The notes beneath the pieces were generated by a model. The model did no database searches and had not been told where the DNA came from. It was given only the letters and a program-made list of their open reading frames with translations. The position numbers and the translations under genes are program-made. Of a DNA stretch of 64,000 nucleotides, positions 9,752 through 21,426 are shown one piece after another; positions within the stretch are counted from its first letter, which is position 1; the number at the start of each line of letters is the position of its first letter. This DNA is from Staphylococcus sp. ACRSN. GTDB lineage: Bacteria > Bacillota > Bacilli > Staphylococcales > Staphylococcaceae. The DNA lies in contig NZ_JAKRNS010000013.1 of the NCBI RefSeq assembly GCF_022346615.1, positions 29,455-93,454 on the forward strand, written 5' to 3'.

Positions 9752-9766
9752 TTTTCCGATATTTAA

Positions 9767-9808
9767 TTGACTTTTCCCGTGAACATGATAAAATTTTATT
9801 CGGGCTCC
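9767..9808 (+). promoter_or_regulatory. pyrG promoter with G-G-G-C initiation site
   Basis: -35 TTGACT (9767-9772), 16-base spacer, -10 TAAAAT (9789-9794), and seven bases later GGGCTCC at 9802-9808. A transcript starting pppGGGC is the signature of the pyrG system described in Bacillus: with low CTP the polymerase stalls before C and adds extra G residues by slippage. Confidence 0.8.
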
Positions 9809-9837
9809 TTTAATTAGGACAACGTGTATAAATCATA

Positions 9838-9878
9838 CGCTCCCCCTTGCAAATATGTGAGAGGGAGCGATTTTTTTA
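9838..9878 (+). promoter_or_regulatory. pyrG CTP-sensing attenuator (leader terminator)
   Basis: CGCTCCC (9838-9844) pairs with GGGAGCG (9863-9869), followed by ATTTTTTT: an intrinsic terminator 36 bases into the leader and ~200 bases before pyrG. The pyrimidine-rich left arm CTCCCCCTT (9840-9848) is the expected partner for a slippage-made 5' poly-G tail, which would prevent hairpin formation and allow read-through when CTP is scarce. The remaining ~195 bases to the pyrG start are AT-rich with nothing else I recognise. Confidence 0.82.
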
Positions 9879-10021
9879 TTTTATTTATTATAAAAATTGT
9901 TAATTTATTTTTAATTTCGTTAATTGTTCTATGGTTTTTGCTGAACAAATCTCCCATTTAAAAATAATTTGATGTAGTAAAACATATGTATAAAGTCAAA
10001 AATATTAATGAAAATATTTAG

Positions 10022-11686
<1,665 letters not shown>

Positions 11687-11741
11687 TATATATAAACAAA
11701 TGAGACTGGTAAGTAAATTTCTATTCTCACAATAAGAGAGT

Positions 11742-11769
11742 TAATCTATAATGATTAGCTCTCTTTTAT
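11742..11769 (+). terminator. Probable pyrG terminator inside the repeat
   Basis: GAGAGTTAATC (11743-11753) pairs with GATTAGCTCTC with one G-U pair, followed by TTTTA. Confidence 0.65.
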
Positions 11770-12103
11770 ATTCAAAATATTAATATTTTGAATGTGTATA
11801 TATGCCTTCCTATAAATGCTATGGTTCATACCTGTAGTCTTTTTACTCATACTACTTCTAGCGACATCACAGCAGATAAGCAGTATATTATGCTTATTAA
11901 TATAGAAAAAAATAAGGTCCTTTCATATAATAAAATGATTACTACACAATTTTAAAAGTGATGTTTTAAGTATTGAATGATTTTAGTTTAAAATCATAAT
12001 TATTTGCGAAATATTTTGGCAACCTGAGGAATCAATACCAATCGAAGCCAAGAGTGAGGAGATATGCTAGGAAAATGAACTGAGAATTCGAAGTATTGTA
12101 AAT

Positions 12104-12140
12104 GAAAAAGCCAGTAAATGATATAAAATACATTTACTGG
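12104..12140 (-). terminator. Probable terminator of the DUF2529 gene inside the repeat
   Basis: Minus-strand reading: CCAGTAAATG and CATTTACTGG pair around an AT-rich loop, followed by C and a T run (the plus-strand AAAAA before GCC). This is the same structure as at 2709-2741 downstream of luxS. Confidence 0.7.
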
Positions 12141-12276
12141 GTATATTTCTAGGATTTTTTGATCAGACTCATTACATAAATTGTTGTTTAAGTTAAAGAG
12201 TATAATAATATTAAAATGGAATTGCTGTAGAGTGATGACGAAAAGGAATTTTATACTGTTGTTACGAAATACTACA

Positions 12277-12798
12277 TTATAAATCTAAATCGTTTACCAT
12301 TTCAATCATTTGCGTGTAAATATCATAATATATGTAGTTAAAGGCAATTGGATGAGGTGTAACTACTTTTGCATAATCCTCTGTATAAACTATAGGTCTA
12401 GGTGTACTCAAATCGATAAAATGAAATAAATGATCAGAAATCGTTATATCTTTAGGGCGATTACATATCAACACAAAATCAATCTCTTCTGCTATCAATG
12501 ATTCAACATCATGTGCTAGCTCTTGTGTATACGTGGGACCAAAAAGTAATACTCTATCTGTAGAATCTAATTGTTGAATATTTTGTAAATCTGTTAATCG
12601 TTTACTAGATCTTAAACTTTCGTCACTTTCAATAATAAAAGATTCGAAAAATTTCAAATCATCGTAGCCTTTTATATATACGAAACCTTCACCACCAATT
12701 GCTTGTATTAAACATTGACTTGCCATTTGTATATCAAGCTCTTGTGCTTCAATACGATTGAAAATTCCATTGAGTTGAGTATTTAAAATTTTAGACAT
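12277..12798 (-). CDS. DUF2529 (YwjG-like) protein
   Basis: A 173-residue cytosolic protein of the DUF2529 family, found next to pyrG and fbaA in Bacillus (ywjG) as here. Alternating hydrophobic strands (GGEGFVYIKGYDDLKFFESF, DRVLLFGP, DFVLICNRP) suggest a Rossmann/SIS-like alpha-beta fold. I do not know its activity. It has a GGAGGT site, is transcribed opposite to its neighbours, and is divergent from fbaA over a 190-base control region. Confidence 0.8.
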   Translation of the reverse strand: MSKILNTQLNGIFNRIEAQELDIQMASQCLIQAIGGEGFVYIKGYDDLKFFESFIIESDESLRSSKRLTDLQNIQQLDSTDRVLLFGPTYTQELAHDVESLIAEEIDFVLICNRPKDITISDHLFHFIDLSTPRPIVYTEDYAKVVTPHPIAFNYIYYDIYTQMIEMVNDLDL

Positions 12799-12916
12799 AA
12801 ATTATACCTCCATTCTATTCACTAAACTATTGTAAATAAGGTGATACGATATTGCAATTTTATAAAAATATTGTGAAAATATGAATATTTGTAGATAATA
12901 AAAAGAAAAGTTAAAA

Positions 12917-12930
12917 TAAAAACGCTTACA
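12917..12930 (+). promoter_or_regulatory. cre-like site upstream of fbaA
   Basis: TAAAAACGCTTACA matches 13 of 14 positions of the CcpA operator consensus TGWAANCGNTNWCA, the exception being position 2. It lies 37 bases before the putative -10 of fbaA. Confidence 0.55.
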
Positions 12931-12944
12931 ATTGTATAGAATAA

Positions 12945-12972
12945 TGCAAAAAGTTAATTGTTTTGATATAAT
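12945..12972 (+). promoter_or_regulatory. Probable fbaA promoter
   Basis: A perfect -10 TATAAT at 12967-12972 with a poor -35 (TGCAAA, 12945-12950, 16-base spacing). A weak -35 under a nearby operator would allow activator or repressor control. Confidence 0.5.
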
Positions 12973-13016
12973 TAGATTGTAAAAATATGTGCTTAAAGCA
13001 CCAAGGAGGAACTTTC

Positions 13017-13877
13017 ATGCCTTTAGTTTCAATGAAAGAAATGTTAATCGATGCAAAAGAAAATGGTTATGCAGTTGGTCAATACAACTTAAATAACTTA
13101 GAATTTACACAAGCTATTTTAGAAGCTTCTCAAGAAGAGAATGCACCAGTAATCTTAGGTGTATCTGAAGGTGCTGCTCGTTATATGGGTGGTTTCTACA
13201 CAGTTGTTAAAATGGTTGAAGGTTTAATGCACGATAAAGAAATCACTATTCCAGTAGCGATTCACTTAGACCACGGTTCAAGTTTCGAAAAATGTAAAGA
13301 AGCAATCGACGCTGGTTTCACATCAGTTATGATTGATGCTTCACACGATCCGTTTGATGAAAACGTTGCTACAACTGCTAAAGTTGTTGAGTATGCACAT
13401 GAACATGGTGTATCTGTTGAAGCAGAATTAGGAACTGTTGGCGGACAGGAAGATGATATTGTCGCTGAAGGTGTTATCTATGCAGATCCTAAAGAGTGTC
13501 AAGAACTTGTTGAAAGAACAGGTATTGATACATTGGCTCCAGCATTAGGTTCAGTACACGGACCTTATAAAGGTGAACCAAAATTAGGATTTAAAGAAAT
13601 GGAAGAAATCGGTGCTTCAACTGGTTTACCATTAGTATTACATGGTGGTACTGGTATCCCTACAAAAGATATCCAAAAAGCAATTCCATTCGGAACTGCA
13701 AAAATCAATGTAAATACTGAAAACCAAATTGCTTCAGCACAAGCTGTTCGCGACGTATTAAACAAAGATCAAGAAGTATATGATCCTCGTAAATACTTAG
13801 GACCAGCACGTGAAGCTATTAAAGCAACTGTTATCGGTAAAATTAAAGAATTCGGTACTTCTAACCGCGCTAAATAA
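13017..13877 (+). CDS. fbaA: Class II fructose-bisphosphate aldolase
   Basis: Zn-dependent cleavage of fructose 1,6-bisphosphate to DHAP and glyceraldehyde 3-phosphate in glycolysis, and the reverse in gluconeogenesis. 286 residues. [13 protein letters not shown] holds the catalytic Asp and a zinc His, and HGGTGIPT and [11 protein letters not shown] hold later metal and phosphate contacts. ATG 13017 is chosen because AAGGAGGAA sits seven bases before it; a GTG at 12987 in frame has no site. Codons are markedly more optimal (GGT, CGT, TTC) than its neighbours, as expected for a highly expressed gene. Confidence 0.96.
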   Translation: MPLVSMKEMLIDAKENGYAVGQYNLNNLEFTQAILEASQEENAPVILGVSEGAARYMGGFYTVVKMVEGLMHDKEITIPVAIHLDHGSSFEKCKEAIDAGFTSVMIDASHDPFDENVATTAKVVEYAHEHGVSVEAELGTVGGQEDDIVAEGVIYADPKECQELVERTGIDTLAPALGSVHGPYKGEPKLGFKEMEEIGASTGLPLVLHGGTGIPTKDIQKAIPFGTAKINVNTENQIASAQAVRDVLNKDQEVYDPRKYLGPAREAIKATVIGKIKEFGTSNRAK

Positions 13878-13887
13878 TTTTAATCGT

Positions 13888-13927
13888 AAAAATAACTATT
13901 ATACTTCGGTATAATAGTTATTTTTTT
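13888..13927 (+). terminator. fbaA terminator with UUCG tetraloop
   Basis: Seventeen-base arms (13888-13904 and 13909-13925) around the stable TTCG loop, running into seven T. Confidence 0.94.
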
Positions 13928-14117
13928 ACTTCAAAAAGTATTAAATAGTAATTTTACAGTTAATTATTTAATAATTTACATAATTTTTATAAGAAAAAAG
14001 CTTTATTTATGATTTGGGTTGTAGAACATTGGGAATTAAAAGGTATAACAATAAATTTTTACATACTATATAAGTACTTAATATCATTTTTAATAAATTT
14101 TGTAAGATTAATGTATT

Positions 14118-14147
14118 TTGCAAACTGTAACGATTTCATAGTATAAT
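14118..14147 (+). promoter_or_regulatory. murZ promoter
   Basis: -35 TTGCAA (14118-14123), 18-base spacer, -10 TATAAT (14142-14147), about 55 bases before ATG. The preceding 13930-14110 is AT-rich and shows no gene. Confidence 0.7.
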
Positions 14148-14201
14148 GCTATTGATGTTAAGAAATGAACGATTGAAAGTATGGTAAAGGAGAACGAATA
14201 A

Positions 14202-15461
14202 ATGGGTCAAGAAGTGATTAAAATTAGAGGTGGTCAAACACTTAAAGGTGAAGTCAATATTAATGGTGCGAAAAACAGCGCGGTTGCTATTATTCCTGCA
14301 GCAATTTTGGCCGAAGAGAAAGTAACTATAAAAGATTTGCCGCAAATTTCAGATGTAGAAACTTTGGTAAGCTTATTAAGCGATTTGAATATTAAAACAA
14401 ATTTAGAAGGTACAACGTTAGAAGTTGATCCTGAAGAAATAATAAATGCCCCATTACCAAATAAAAAAGTAGAGTCATTGCGTGCTTCTTATTATATGAT
14501 GGGAGCAATGCTTGGTAGATTTAATAAATGTGTAATCGGATTACCAGGTGGATGCCCATTAGGACCAAGACCCATAGATCAGCATATTAAAGGTTTCAAA
14601 GCGCTTGGTGCAACAATAGATGAATCTAGTGATACTTCTATGAAAATTGAAGCTGAAAGATTAGTTGGTGCAAATATCTTTTTAGATATCGTAAGTGTTG
14701 GTGCAACAATTAATATTATGTTAGCTGCGGTGCGTGCAGAAGGACAAACTGTAATTGAAAATGCTGCTAAAGAGCCTGAAGTAGTGGATGTAGCAAGATT
14801 TTTAATTAGTTTAGGTGCTGATATCAAAGGTGCAGGTACAAGTACTTTGAAAATTAATGGTGTTAAACATTTACATGGTTCAGAACATCAAGTTATACCA
14901 GACCGTATAGAGGCGGGGACATATATGTGTATAGCAGCTGCATGTGGTGAAGAAATTAAAATAAATAACATTATTCCAACACATGTTGAACCATTAATTG
15001 TTAAATTAAAAGAATTAGGTTTAGATATCCAAGTAAATGAAGATAGTGCAATGATTAGACGTGGTGATAAATATAAAAGCGTTGATATTAAGACACTTGT
15101 ATATCCAGGTTTTGCAACTGATTTGCAACAACCGATTACGCCGCTATTGTTTATGGCAGATGGCGTATCTTTCGTGACAGAGACGATTTATCCTGCACGT
15201 TTTAAACATGTTGATGAATTAAAAAATATGGGTGCTGATATCGAAGCGGATAATGGTACAGCCACTATTAAACCTTCAAAACTTACAGGTGCTAAAGTTT
15301 ATGCAAGTGATTTACGAGCAGGTGCGAGCCTTATTGTGGCAGGTTTAATCGCTGAGGACATTACAACTATATATAATGTTAAACATATTCATAGAGGCTA
15401 TACAAATATTGTTAACACCCTTAAATCATTAGGTGCAGACATTTGGACTGAAGAAGTTTAA
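14202..15461 (+). CDS. murZ: UDP-N-acetylglucosamine 1-carboxyvinyltransferase 2 (MurZ/MurA2)
   Basis: Transfers enolpyruvate from PEP to UDP-GlcNAc, the first committed step of peptidoglycan synthesis and the fosfomycin target. 419 residues. K24-N25 in NGAKNS binds substrate and C118 in [11 protein letters not shown] is the fosfomycin-reactive cysteine. It is the second of two paralogues in this window; the other, at 35054, is the MurA type. Identity as MurZ rests on its position between fbaA and rho, as in Bacillus murAB. AAAGGAG precedes ATG. Confidence 0.95.
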   Translation: MGQEVIKIRGGQTLKGEVNINGAKNSAVAIIPAAILAEEKVTIKDLPQISDVETLVSLLSDLNIKTNLEGTTLEVDPEEIINAPLPNKKVESLRASYYMMGAMLGRFNKCVIGLPGGCPLGPRPIDQHIKGFKALGATIDESSDTSMKIEAERLVGANIFLDIVSVGATINIMLAAVRAEGQTVIENAAKEPEVVDVARFLISLGADIKGAGTSTLKINGVKHLHGSEHQVIPDRIEAGTYMCIAAACGEEIKINNIIPTHVEPLIVKLKELGLDIQVNEDSAMIRRGDKYKSVDIKTLVYPGFATDLQQPITPLLFMADGVSFVTETIYPARFKHVDELKNMGADIEADNGTATIKPSKLTGAKVYASDLRAGASLIVAGLIAEDITTIYNVKHIHRGYTNIVNTLKSLGADIWTEEV

Positions 15462-15547
15462 ATAATGTGGTATAATAAATATACTACATAATTAAAGTAC
15501 ATTGATTTGACTTTAATTATAATTATAAGTGATATGAGGTGATGACC

Positions 15548-15892
15548 ATGGAGGTTTGCCCTTATCTTGAAGAAACCTTTAAAATAGTGGGTAGAAGTTG
15601 GAATGGTTTAATCATTAATTATTTGTCTAGGTGTACGGAGAAGTCTGCTCATTTTTCAGATATGAAACGTGATTTAAAAACGATTACGCCACGTGCACTT
15701 AGCATTAAATTAACTGATTTGATTGAATGGGGCTTAGTTGAAAAGAACGTCGTTTCTACTAGTCCAATCAATATATTATACCAACTTACAGATAAAGGTA
15801 ATGCATTAGCGACTGCCTTAGTACCTATGGAAAAATGGGCTCAGGAATATATTGAATTAGAGAATGAAAGTGTCACGAATTCCAACAATTAA
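15548..15892 (+). CDS. HxlR-family winged-helix transcriptional regulator
   Basis: 114 residues. RSWNGLIINYLSRC is the HxlR signature helix, FSDMKRDLKTITPRALSIKL the recognition-helix region, and YQLTDKGNALATALVPMEKW the wing and dimer helix. An N-terminal cysteine (C4 in MEVCPYLEE) occupies the place where many HxlR sensors carry a redox or electrophile-reactive cysteine. ATG 15548 is preferred because GAGGTG ends six bases upstream; ATG 15542 and GTG 15539 are too close to it. Located between murZ and an aldehyde dehydrogenase, which could be a target, although the two are separated by a terminator. Confidence 0.85.
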   Translation: MEVCPYLEETFKIVGRSWNGLIINYLSRCTEKSAHFSDMKRDLKTITPRALSIKLTDLIEWGLVEKNVVSTSPINILYQLTDKGNALATALVPMEKWAQEYIELENESVTNSNN

Positions 15893-15915
15893 TATAGGAA
15901 TGTTTTGTACTTTTG

Positions 15916-15952
15916 AACTGCTAGCAAATTAATTTTTGTTAGCAGTTTTTTT
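15916..15952 (+). terminator. Terminator of the HxlR regulator gene
   Basis: AACTGCTAGCAAA and TTTTGTTAGCAGTT pair, with a T run after. The remaining ~280 bases to the dehydrogenase are AT-rich. Confidence 0.85.
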
Positions 15953-16169
15953 AGTTAGTAATGTTAAGTAGTTATCTAAAATATGTAAGTATTATAATTT
16001 TATGGGTTTGTAATAAATTATTCATAATCATTTTAATGTAATGAAAATGTATTGAAATATAATGCTTTTTCGTTATTTCTATTAAGCTAAAAAATTTTTT
16101 GAATGATATGTGTAATTTGATTCGAAAACGTTTTATAGTGAATTTTTTAAAATATATGTGAGCAGTTTA

Positions 16170-16195
16170 GTTTAAATTTTAATTATCTAGGTTAA
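16170..16195 (+). promoter_or_regulatory. Candidate sigma-B promoter of the aldehyde dehydrogenase
   Basis: GTTTAA (16170-16175), 14-base spacer, GGTTAA (16190-16195), close to the sigma-B consensus GTTTWW-N12-15-GGGWAW with one mismatch in the -10. A GAAAACGTTTTA palindrome lies ~40 bases upstream (near 16122-16133). Confidence 0.4.
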
Positions 16196-16233
16196 AATAT
16201 GGTTAGTAATTCAACTTAAGGAGTGAATAATTA

Positions 16234-17661
16234 ATGAGAAATTTCACTAAACAATTTATCAATGGAGAATGGATAGAAAGCGCAAGTGGAGAGACTATTG
16301 AAGTAATTAATCCAGCAACAGAAGAAGTTGCGGGCACTGTCGCTAAAGGTAATAAAGAAGATGTTGATAAAGCAGTCGATGCAGCTGAAAATGTTTATTT
16401 AGAATTTAGACATAGTTCAGTGAAGGAAAGACAAGAATTGCTTGATAATATCGTTAAAGAATATGAAAACAGAAAAGATGACATCGTAGATACAATTATA
16501 GATGAATTAGGTTCACCAGCTTCTGTAGCTGAAAGTGTTCACTATCAAATGGGATTAGATCATTTTACAGCAGCAAGAGATGCGCTTAATGATTTTGAAT
16601 TTGAAGAGCGTAGAGGTGATAATCTCGTTGTTAAAGAAGCAATTGGGGTTGCTGGTTTAGTAACACCTTGGAATTTTCCAATGAATCAAACTTCATTAAA
16701 ATTAGCAGCGGCATTTGCAGCAGGAAGTCCTGTCGTATTAAAACCGTCTGAAGAAACACCATTTGCTGCTGTAATTTTAGCAGAAATTTTTGAAAAAGCA
16801 GGCGTACCAAAAGGTGTGTTTAATTTAGTTAATGGTGACGGACAAGGTGTTGGTCGCCCGTTAAGTGCACATCCAAAAGTAAGAATGATGTCATTCACAG
16901 GATCTGGACCAACTGGATCAAGTATTATGAAAGAAGCAGCAGAAGACTTTAAGAAAGTATCACTTGAACTAGGTGGGAAATCACCATTTATCGTTTTAGA
17001 AGACGCTGATATTAAAGGTGCTGCAAAAGCAGCTACAAATAAAGTGGTTCATAATACTGGTCAAGTTTGTGCGGCCGGTACAAGAACACTTGTGCCAGCA
17101 AGTATTAAAGAAGAATTCTTAAAAGCAGTTAAAGAAGAATTTAGCCAAGTTAAAGTAGGTAACCCTAGAGAAGAAGGCACACGTGTTGGACCAATCATAA
17201 GTAAAAAACAATTTGATCAAGTTCAATCATATATTGATAAAGGTATAGCAGAAGGTGCGGAATTATTATTCGGCGGCCCTGGTAAACCTGAAGGATTAGA
17301 TACTGGCTATTTTGCAAGACCTACAATTTTCAATAATGTTAATAATGATATGGTGATTGCTCGAGAAGAAATTTTTGGACCAGTAATGTCTATTATCACT
17401 TACAACGATTTAGATGAAGCAATTGAAATTGCAAACGATACTGAATATGGCTTAGCAGGTTATGTTTATGGTACTGATAAAGATACTTTAGTAAAAGTTG
17501 CGCGATCAATTGAAGCTGGTACAATACAAATTAATGAAGCAGGACGCCGTCCAGATTTACCATTTGGTGGTTATAAAAAATCAGGTATTGGTAGAGAATG
17601 GGGCGACTTTGGTATTGAAGAATTCTTAGAAGTTAAATCAATTGCTGGTTACTTTAATTAA
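16234..17661 (+). CDS. NAD(P)-dependent aldehyde dehydrogenase
   Basis: 475 residues, full length for the ALDH superfamily. TPWNFPMNQ and KPSEETPF contact the cofactor. [11 protein letters not shown] is the Rossmann turn, LELGGKSPF contains the general-base Glu, and GQVCAAGTR contains the catalytic Cys. The [18 protein letters not shown] end is typical of the aldA/aldA2 type. The exact aldehyde is not evident. It is monocistronic and possibly under sigma-B. AAGGAGTG precedes ATG. Confidence 0.9.
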   Translation: MRNFTKQFINGEWIESASGETIEVINPATEEVAGTVAKGNKEDVDKAVDAAENVYLEFRHSSVKERQELLDNIVKEYENRKDDIVDTIIDELGSPASVAESVHYQMGLDHFTAARDALNDFEFEERRGDNLVVKEAIGVAGLVTPWNFPMNQTSLKLAAAFAAGSPVVLKPSEETPFAAVILAEIFEKAGVPKGVFNLVNGDGQGVGRPLSAHPKVRMMSFTGSGPTGSSIMKEAAEDFKKVSLELGGKSPFIVLEDADIKGAAKAATNKVVHNTGQVCAAGTRTLVPASIKEEFLKAVKEEFSQVKVGNPREEGTRVGPIISKKQFDQVQSYIDKGIAEGAELLFGGPGKPEGLDTGYFARPTIFNNVNNDMVIAREEIFGPVMSIITYNDLDEAIEIANDTEYGLAGYVYGTDKDTLVKVARSIEAGTIQINEAGRRPDLPFGGYKKSGIGREWGDFGIEEFLEVKSIAGYFN

Positions 17662-17684
17662 TTTATTCAATAATCAATAGATTT

Positions 17685-17716
17685 AAGCAAGGTAGTTTTT
17701 CTACCTTGCTTTTTTA
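17685..17716 (+). terminator. Aldehyde dehydrogenase terminator
   Basis: AAGCAAGGTAG (17685-17695) and CTACCTTGCTT (17701-17711) pair perfectly, followed by TTTTTA. Confidence 0.92.
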
Positions 17717-17834
17717 TATTTGAGAAATTGAAATACGTTTTGTAATTAAAAGGAAAATTTGCTATAGTTAAAAAAGTAAATAGCGTAGGATTTTACGTTA
17801 TTTAAAAACTTATTTATGAAATGGGTGCAAGATA

Positions 17835-19151
17835 ATGCCTGAAAAAGAACGTACATCACCTCAGTATGAATCGTTCCACGAATTATACAAAAATTACACT
17901 ACAAAAGATCTCACTCAAAAAGCAAAATCTCTTAAATTAATAAATTATAGTAAATTAAATAAAAAAGAGCTTGTTCTAGCCATTATGGAAGCCCAAATGG
18001 AAAAAGATGGTAATTATTATATGGAAGGTATCTTAGATGATATCCAACAAGATGGTTATGGTTTTTTAAGAACAGTCAATTATTCAAAAGGTGAAAAAGA
18101 TATTTATATTTCTGCTAGTCAGATACGTCGTTTTGAAATAAAGCGAGGCGACAAAGTAACTGGTAAAGTAAGAAAGCCTAAAGATAATGAAAAATACTAT
18201 GGTTTGTTGCAAGTTGATTTTGTCAATGATGAGAATGCAGAAGAAGTTAAGAAACGACCGCATTTCCAAGCGTTGACACCTTTATATCCTGAAGAACGTA
18301 TTATGTTGGAAACAACGCAACAGAACTATTCGACACGAATCATGGATTTGATTACCCCAATTGGTTTAGGCCAACGTGGTCTAATCGTAGCACCTCCTAA
18401 AGCAGGTAAGACTTCACTCTTGAAAGAAATTGCTAATGCAATTGCAACAAATAAGCCAGATGCAGAATTATTTGTATTACTTGTCGGTGAAAGACCAGAA
18501 GAAGTAACTGATATCGAAAGATCAGTTGAGTCCGCTGAAGTTGTTCATTCTACTTTTGATGAACCACCTCAACATCATGTTAAAGTTGCAGAATTATTAC
18601 TAGAACGTGCCAAAAGACTTGTGGAAATAGGTAAAGATGTAATCATTTTAATGGATTCTATTACGAGATTAGCGCGTGCTTATAACCTTGTAATTCCGCC
18701 TAGCGGTAGAACACTTTCTGGTGGATTAGATCCAGCTTCATTGCATAAGCCTAAAGCATTTTTTGGGGCTGCAAGAAATATTGAAGCAGGTGGTAGTATG
18801 ACTATTTTAGCAACTGCCTTAGTTGATACTGGTTCACGTATGGATGATATGATTTACGAAGAGTTTAAGGGTACAGGTAATATGGAATTACACCTCGATC
18901 GTAAATTGGCAGAGCGCCGTGTATTCCCAGCAATTGATATCGGACGTAGTTCAACGCGTAAAGAAGAATTACTGATTTCTCCAAAAGAATTGGAATCACT
19001 TTGGCAATTACGAAACATGTTTACGGATTCACTTGATTTTACTGAACGTTTTGTAAGAAAATTGAAGCGTACTAATGACAATAAACAATTCTTTGAACAA
19101 TTGCAAAAAGCTGCAGAAGAAAGTACAAAGACTGGAAAACCAATTATTTAA
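17835..19151 (+). CDS. rho: Transcription termination factor Rho
   Basis: Hexameric RNA-dependent ATPase that releases RNA polymerase. 438 residues: an N-terminal Rho_N helix bundle (~15-55), a cold-shock-like RNA-binding domain (~60-130, [19 protein letters not shown]), then the RecA-like motor with Walker A in [13 protein letters not shown], the Q-loop region, and [13 protein letters not shown]. It follows a weak GGTGCAAG site. Confidence 0.97.
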   Translation: MPEKERTSPQYESFHELYKNYTTKDLTQKAKSLKLINYSKLNKKELVLAIMEAQMEKDGNYYMEGILDDIQQDGYGFLRTVNYSKGEKDIYISASQIRRFEIKRGDKVTGKVRKPKDNEKYYGLLQVDFVNDENAEEVKKRPHFQALTPLYPEERIMLETTQQNYSTRIMDLITPIGLGQRGLIVAPPKAGKTSLLKEIANAIATNKPDAELFVLLVGERPEEVTDIERSVESAEVVHSTFDEPPQHHVKVAELLLERAKRLVEIGKDVIILMDSITRLARAYNLVIPPSGRTLSGGLDPASLHKPKAFFGAARNIEAGGSMTILATALVDTGSRMDDMIYEEFKGTGNMELHLDRKLAERRVFPAIDIGRSSTRKEELLISPKELESLWQLRNMFTDSLDFTERFVRKLKRTNDNKQFFEQLQKAAEESTKTGKPII

Positions 19152-19160
19152 TAGAAATAT

Positions 19161-19190
19161 TAAGATTTCTATTAAATGAAATCTTATATT
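19161..19190 (+). terminator. Short rho-rpmE2 intergenic hairpin
   Basis: TAAGATTTC (19161-19169) and GAAATCTTA (19178-19186) pair; only TATTT follows, so termination is probably partial. Confidence 0.5.
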
Positions 19191-19195
19191 TAGGG

Positions 19196-19224
19196 TTGCG
19201 TTTTGCATGTATAGCTATTATAAT
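19196..19224 (+). promoter_or_regulatory. rpmE2 promoter
   Basis: -35 TTGCGT (19196-19201), 17-base spacer, -10 TATAAT (19219-19224). The ~65-base leader includes CCGGATGGTTCAGG before the AAGGAG site. Confidence 0.7.
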
Positions 19225-19295
19225 TACGAAGTATTGGGTAAAAAACTCACAAACAACTCTGTTCCGGATGGTTCAGGGCAAAGGAGCTGAAAATA

Positions 19296-19553
19296 ATGAG
19301 ACAAAATATTCATCCTGAATACCACAAAGTAATCTTTTTAGATACTACTACAGATTTTAAATTCTTAAGTGGTTCAACAAAATCATCATCTGAAACGATG
19401 GAATGGGAAGATGGAAACGAATACCCAGTTATTCGCTTAGATATTTCATCTGACTCACATCCATTCTACACAGGTCGACAAAAATTCGCTGCTGCGGATG
19501 GTCGTGTGGAACGTTTCAACAAGAAATTCGGATACAAATCAAGCAACGAATAA
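19296..19553 (+). CDS. rpmE2: Ribosomal protein bL31, type B
   Basis: 85-residue large-subunit protein. It has the type B features: no cysteine at all, hence no zinc, and the insert [31 protein letters not shown]. In Bacillus the zinc-free form replaces the zinc form under zinc limitation. Here it occupies the rpmE locus itself, between rho and tdk. AAGGAGCTG precedes ATG. Confidence 0.95.
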   Translation: MRQNIHPEYHKVIFLDTTTDFKFLSGSTKSSSETMEWEDGNEYPVIRLDISSDSHPFYTGRQKFAAADGRVERFNKKFGYKSSNE

Positions 19554-19565
19554 TTGTTGTTCTAG

Positions 19566-19595
19566 AGCATTCTCATATTATGAGAATGCTTTTTT
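19566..19595 (+). terminator. rpmE2 terminator
   Basis: AGCATTCTCAT (19566-19576) and ATGAGAATGCT (19580-19590), then six T. Confidence 0.93.
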
Positions 19596-19750
19596 CATTT
19601 GAATACAAGCTTGATATAGAAAATATAGATAATGATTTATAGATAAAACATATACATAATTTAGAAAATATCTTTAAAAAATAGCACATTTCAATTTAAA
19701 AAATATGATATAATGAGACGATTATGTTTTGAAAAAAGGTGGAACGTATC

Positions 19751-20350
19751 ATGTATGAAACTTATCATTCCGGGTGGATTGAATGTATTACTGGAAGCAT
19801 GTTTAGTGGTAAATCGGAAGAATTAATTCGTCGATTAAGACGAGGTCTTTATGCTAAACAAAAAGTAGTCGTGTTTAAACCGGCTATCGATGACCGCTAT
19901 CATAAAGATAAGATTGTTTCTCATAACGGCAATGCAATTGAAGCGATTAATATTTCTACAGCAGCCGAAATACTTAAACACGACTTATCTGATGTCGATG
20001 TGATTGGCATTGATGAAGTACAATTTTTTGAATCTAAAGTTGTAAATATAGTTGAACAATTAGCAGAAAAAGGGCATAGAGTAATTACCGCAGGATTAGA
20101 TATGGATTTTAGAGGAGAACCTTTTGAACCTATACCACATTTACTTGCAGTCAGTGAAGATGTGACAAAATTACAAGCCGTATGTGCAGTTTGTGGTTCG
20201 TCTTCAAGTCGTACTCAAAGGTTAATCGATGGGAAGCCAGCAAAGGTAGATGATCCTGTAATATTAGTAGGAGCAAATGAAAGTTATGAGCCTAGATGTA
20301 GAGCGCACCATATTGTTGCACCTAGTGATAATGAAAAGGAGGAAATGTAA
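19751..20350 (+). CDS. tdk: Thymidine kinase
   Basis: Phosphorylates thymidine to dTMP in the salvage pathway. 199 residues of the type II (zinc-ribbon) family: Walker A in [20 protein letters not shown] as Walker B, catalytic Glu in that segment, AVCAVCG as the first half of the structural zinc site, and YEPRCRAHH as the second. ATG 19751 follows AAAGGTGG; an in-frame GTG at 19739 lies inside the ribosome binding site. A -10 TATAAT is at 19709-19714. Its stop TAA shares its last base with the prfA ATG. Confidence 0.96.
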   Translation: MYETYHSGWIECITGSMFSGKSEELIRRLRRGLYAKQKVVVFKPAIDDRYHKDKIVSHNGNAIEAINISTAAEILKHDLSDVDVIGIDEVQFFESKVVNIVEQLAEKGHRVITAGLDMDFRGEPFEPIPHLLAVSEDVTKLQAVCAVCGSSSSRTQRLIDGKPAKVDDPVILVGANESYEPRCRAHHIVAPSDNEKEEM

Positions 20351-21426
20351 TGTTTGATCAATTAGATATAGTGGAAGAAAGATATGAACAATTAAATGAA
20401 ATGTTAAGTGATCCTGATGTAGTAAATGATCCTGATAATTTACGTAAATATTCAAAAGAACAAGCAGATTTACAAAAAACAGTTGAAGTATATCGTGAAT
20501 ATAAACAGGTTAAAGAAGATATTTCAGAAATCGAAGAAATGTTAAATGATACTAAAGATAAAGATGAAATTGAAATGTTGAAAGAAGAAAGTCAAGGTTT
20601 AACAAGTCGCGTTCCAGAATTAGAAGAATCATTGAAATTATTATTAATTCCTAAAGATCCTAATGATGATAAAAACGTAATTGTTGAAATTCGTGCAGCA
20701 GCTGGTGGAGATGAAGCAGCGATATTCGCGGGTGATTTATTTAGAATGTATTCTAAATATGCTGAGGCACATAATTATAAAACAGATATTGTAGAGGCTG
20801 CTGAAAGTGACCACGGTGGTTATAAAGAAATAAGTTTCTCTGTATCAGGTGCAGATGCATACAGTAAACTAAAATTTGAAAATGGCGCACACCGTGTGCA
20901 ACGTGTTCCTGAAACAGAATCAGGAGGACGTATTCATACCTCTACTGCAACCGTTGCAGTATTACCAGAAGTAGAAGATGTTGAAATTGAAGTGAGAAAT
21001 GAAGACATTAAGATTGATACTTATCGTTCTAGTGGTGCAGGTGGACAGCACGTCAATACAACAGATTCCGCAGTTCGTATTACTCACTTACCAACAGGTA
21101 TTATTGCAACATCTTCAGAAAAATCACAAATTCAAAACCGTGAAAAAGCGATGAAAGTTTTGAAAGCTCGTTTGTTTGATATGAAATTACAAGAAGAACA
21201 ACAAAAGTATGCAGCGCAGCGTAAATCAGCAGTAGGCTCTGGAGATCGTTCTGAACGTATAAGAACATATAACTATCCGCAAAGTCGTGTGACTGATCAC
21301 CGTATTGGTTTAACTTTACAGAAATTAGACCAGATTATGGAAGGTAAATTGGATGAAGTTATAGATGCACTGACTGTATCTGAACAAACTGAAAAATTGA
21401 AAGAACTAAATAATGGTGAGCTTTAA
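20350..21426 (+). CDS. prfA: Peptide chain release factor 1
   Basis: Recognises UAA and UAG and triggers peptide release. 358 residues: an N-terminal helical domain, the codon-recognition domain, and the GGQ loop in [20 protein letters not shown], whose glutamine is methylated by PrmC, encoded next. It overlaps tdk by one base and prmC by 14, so tdk-prfA-prmC is one transcript. AAGGAGG lies within the end of tdk. Confidence 0.97.
   Translation: MFDQLDIVEERYEQLNEMLSDPDVVNDPDNLRKYSKEQADLQKTVEVYREYKQVKEDISEIEEMLNDTKDKDEIEMLKEESQGLTSRVPELEESLKLLLIPKDPNDDKNVIVEIRAAAGGDEAAIFAGDLFRMYSKYAEAHNYKTDIVEAAESDHGGYKEISFSVSGADAYSKLKFENGAHRVQRVPETESGGRIHTSTATVAVLPEVEDVEIEVRNEDIKIDTYRSSGAGGQHVNTTDSAVRITHLPTGIIATSSEKSQIQNREKAMKVLKARLFDMKLQEEQQKYAAQRKSAVGSGDRSERIRTYNYPQSRVTDHRIGLTLQKLDQIMEGKLDEVIDALTVSEQTEKLKELNNGEL

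Larger units (their letters stand above)
11720..12150. repeat. Degenerate intergenic repeat, copy 2 (between convergent pyrG and the DUF2529 gene)
   Basis: This is the second copy of the element at 2405-2790. Its left end has a GAGAGTTAATC/GATTAGCTCTC hairpin. Its middle holds a palindromic CAAAATATTAATATTTTG block (11776-11793), then ACTCATACTACTTC and GCTTATTAATAT blocks. Its right end has CGAAGTATTGTA (12090-12101), AAAAGCCAGTAAATG and ATTTACTGG, then TTCTAGGATTTTT. The rest of the 590-base gap is AT-rich without a convincing gene. Confidence 0.65.

Noticed and set aside
9741..9758. CGGAAAATTAATTTTCCG palindrome as rpoE terminator
   Set aside because: It overlaps the rpoE stop codon, is AT-rich in the stem centre and lacks a T run, so I do not call it a terminator although it may help mRNA ending.
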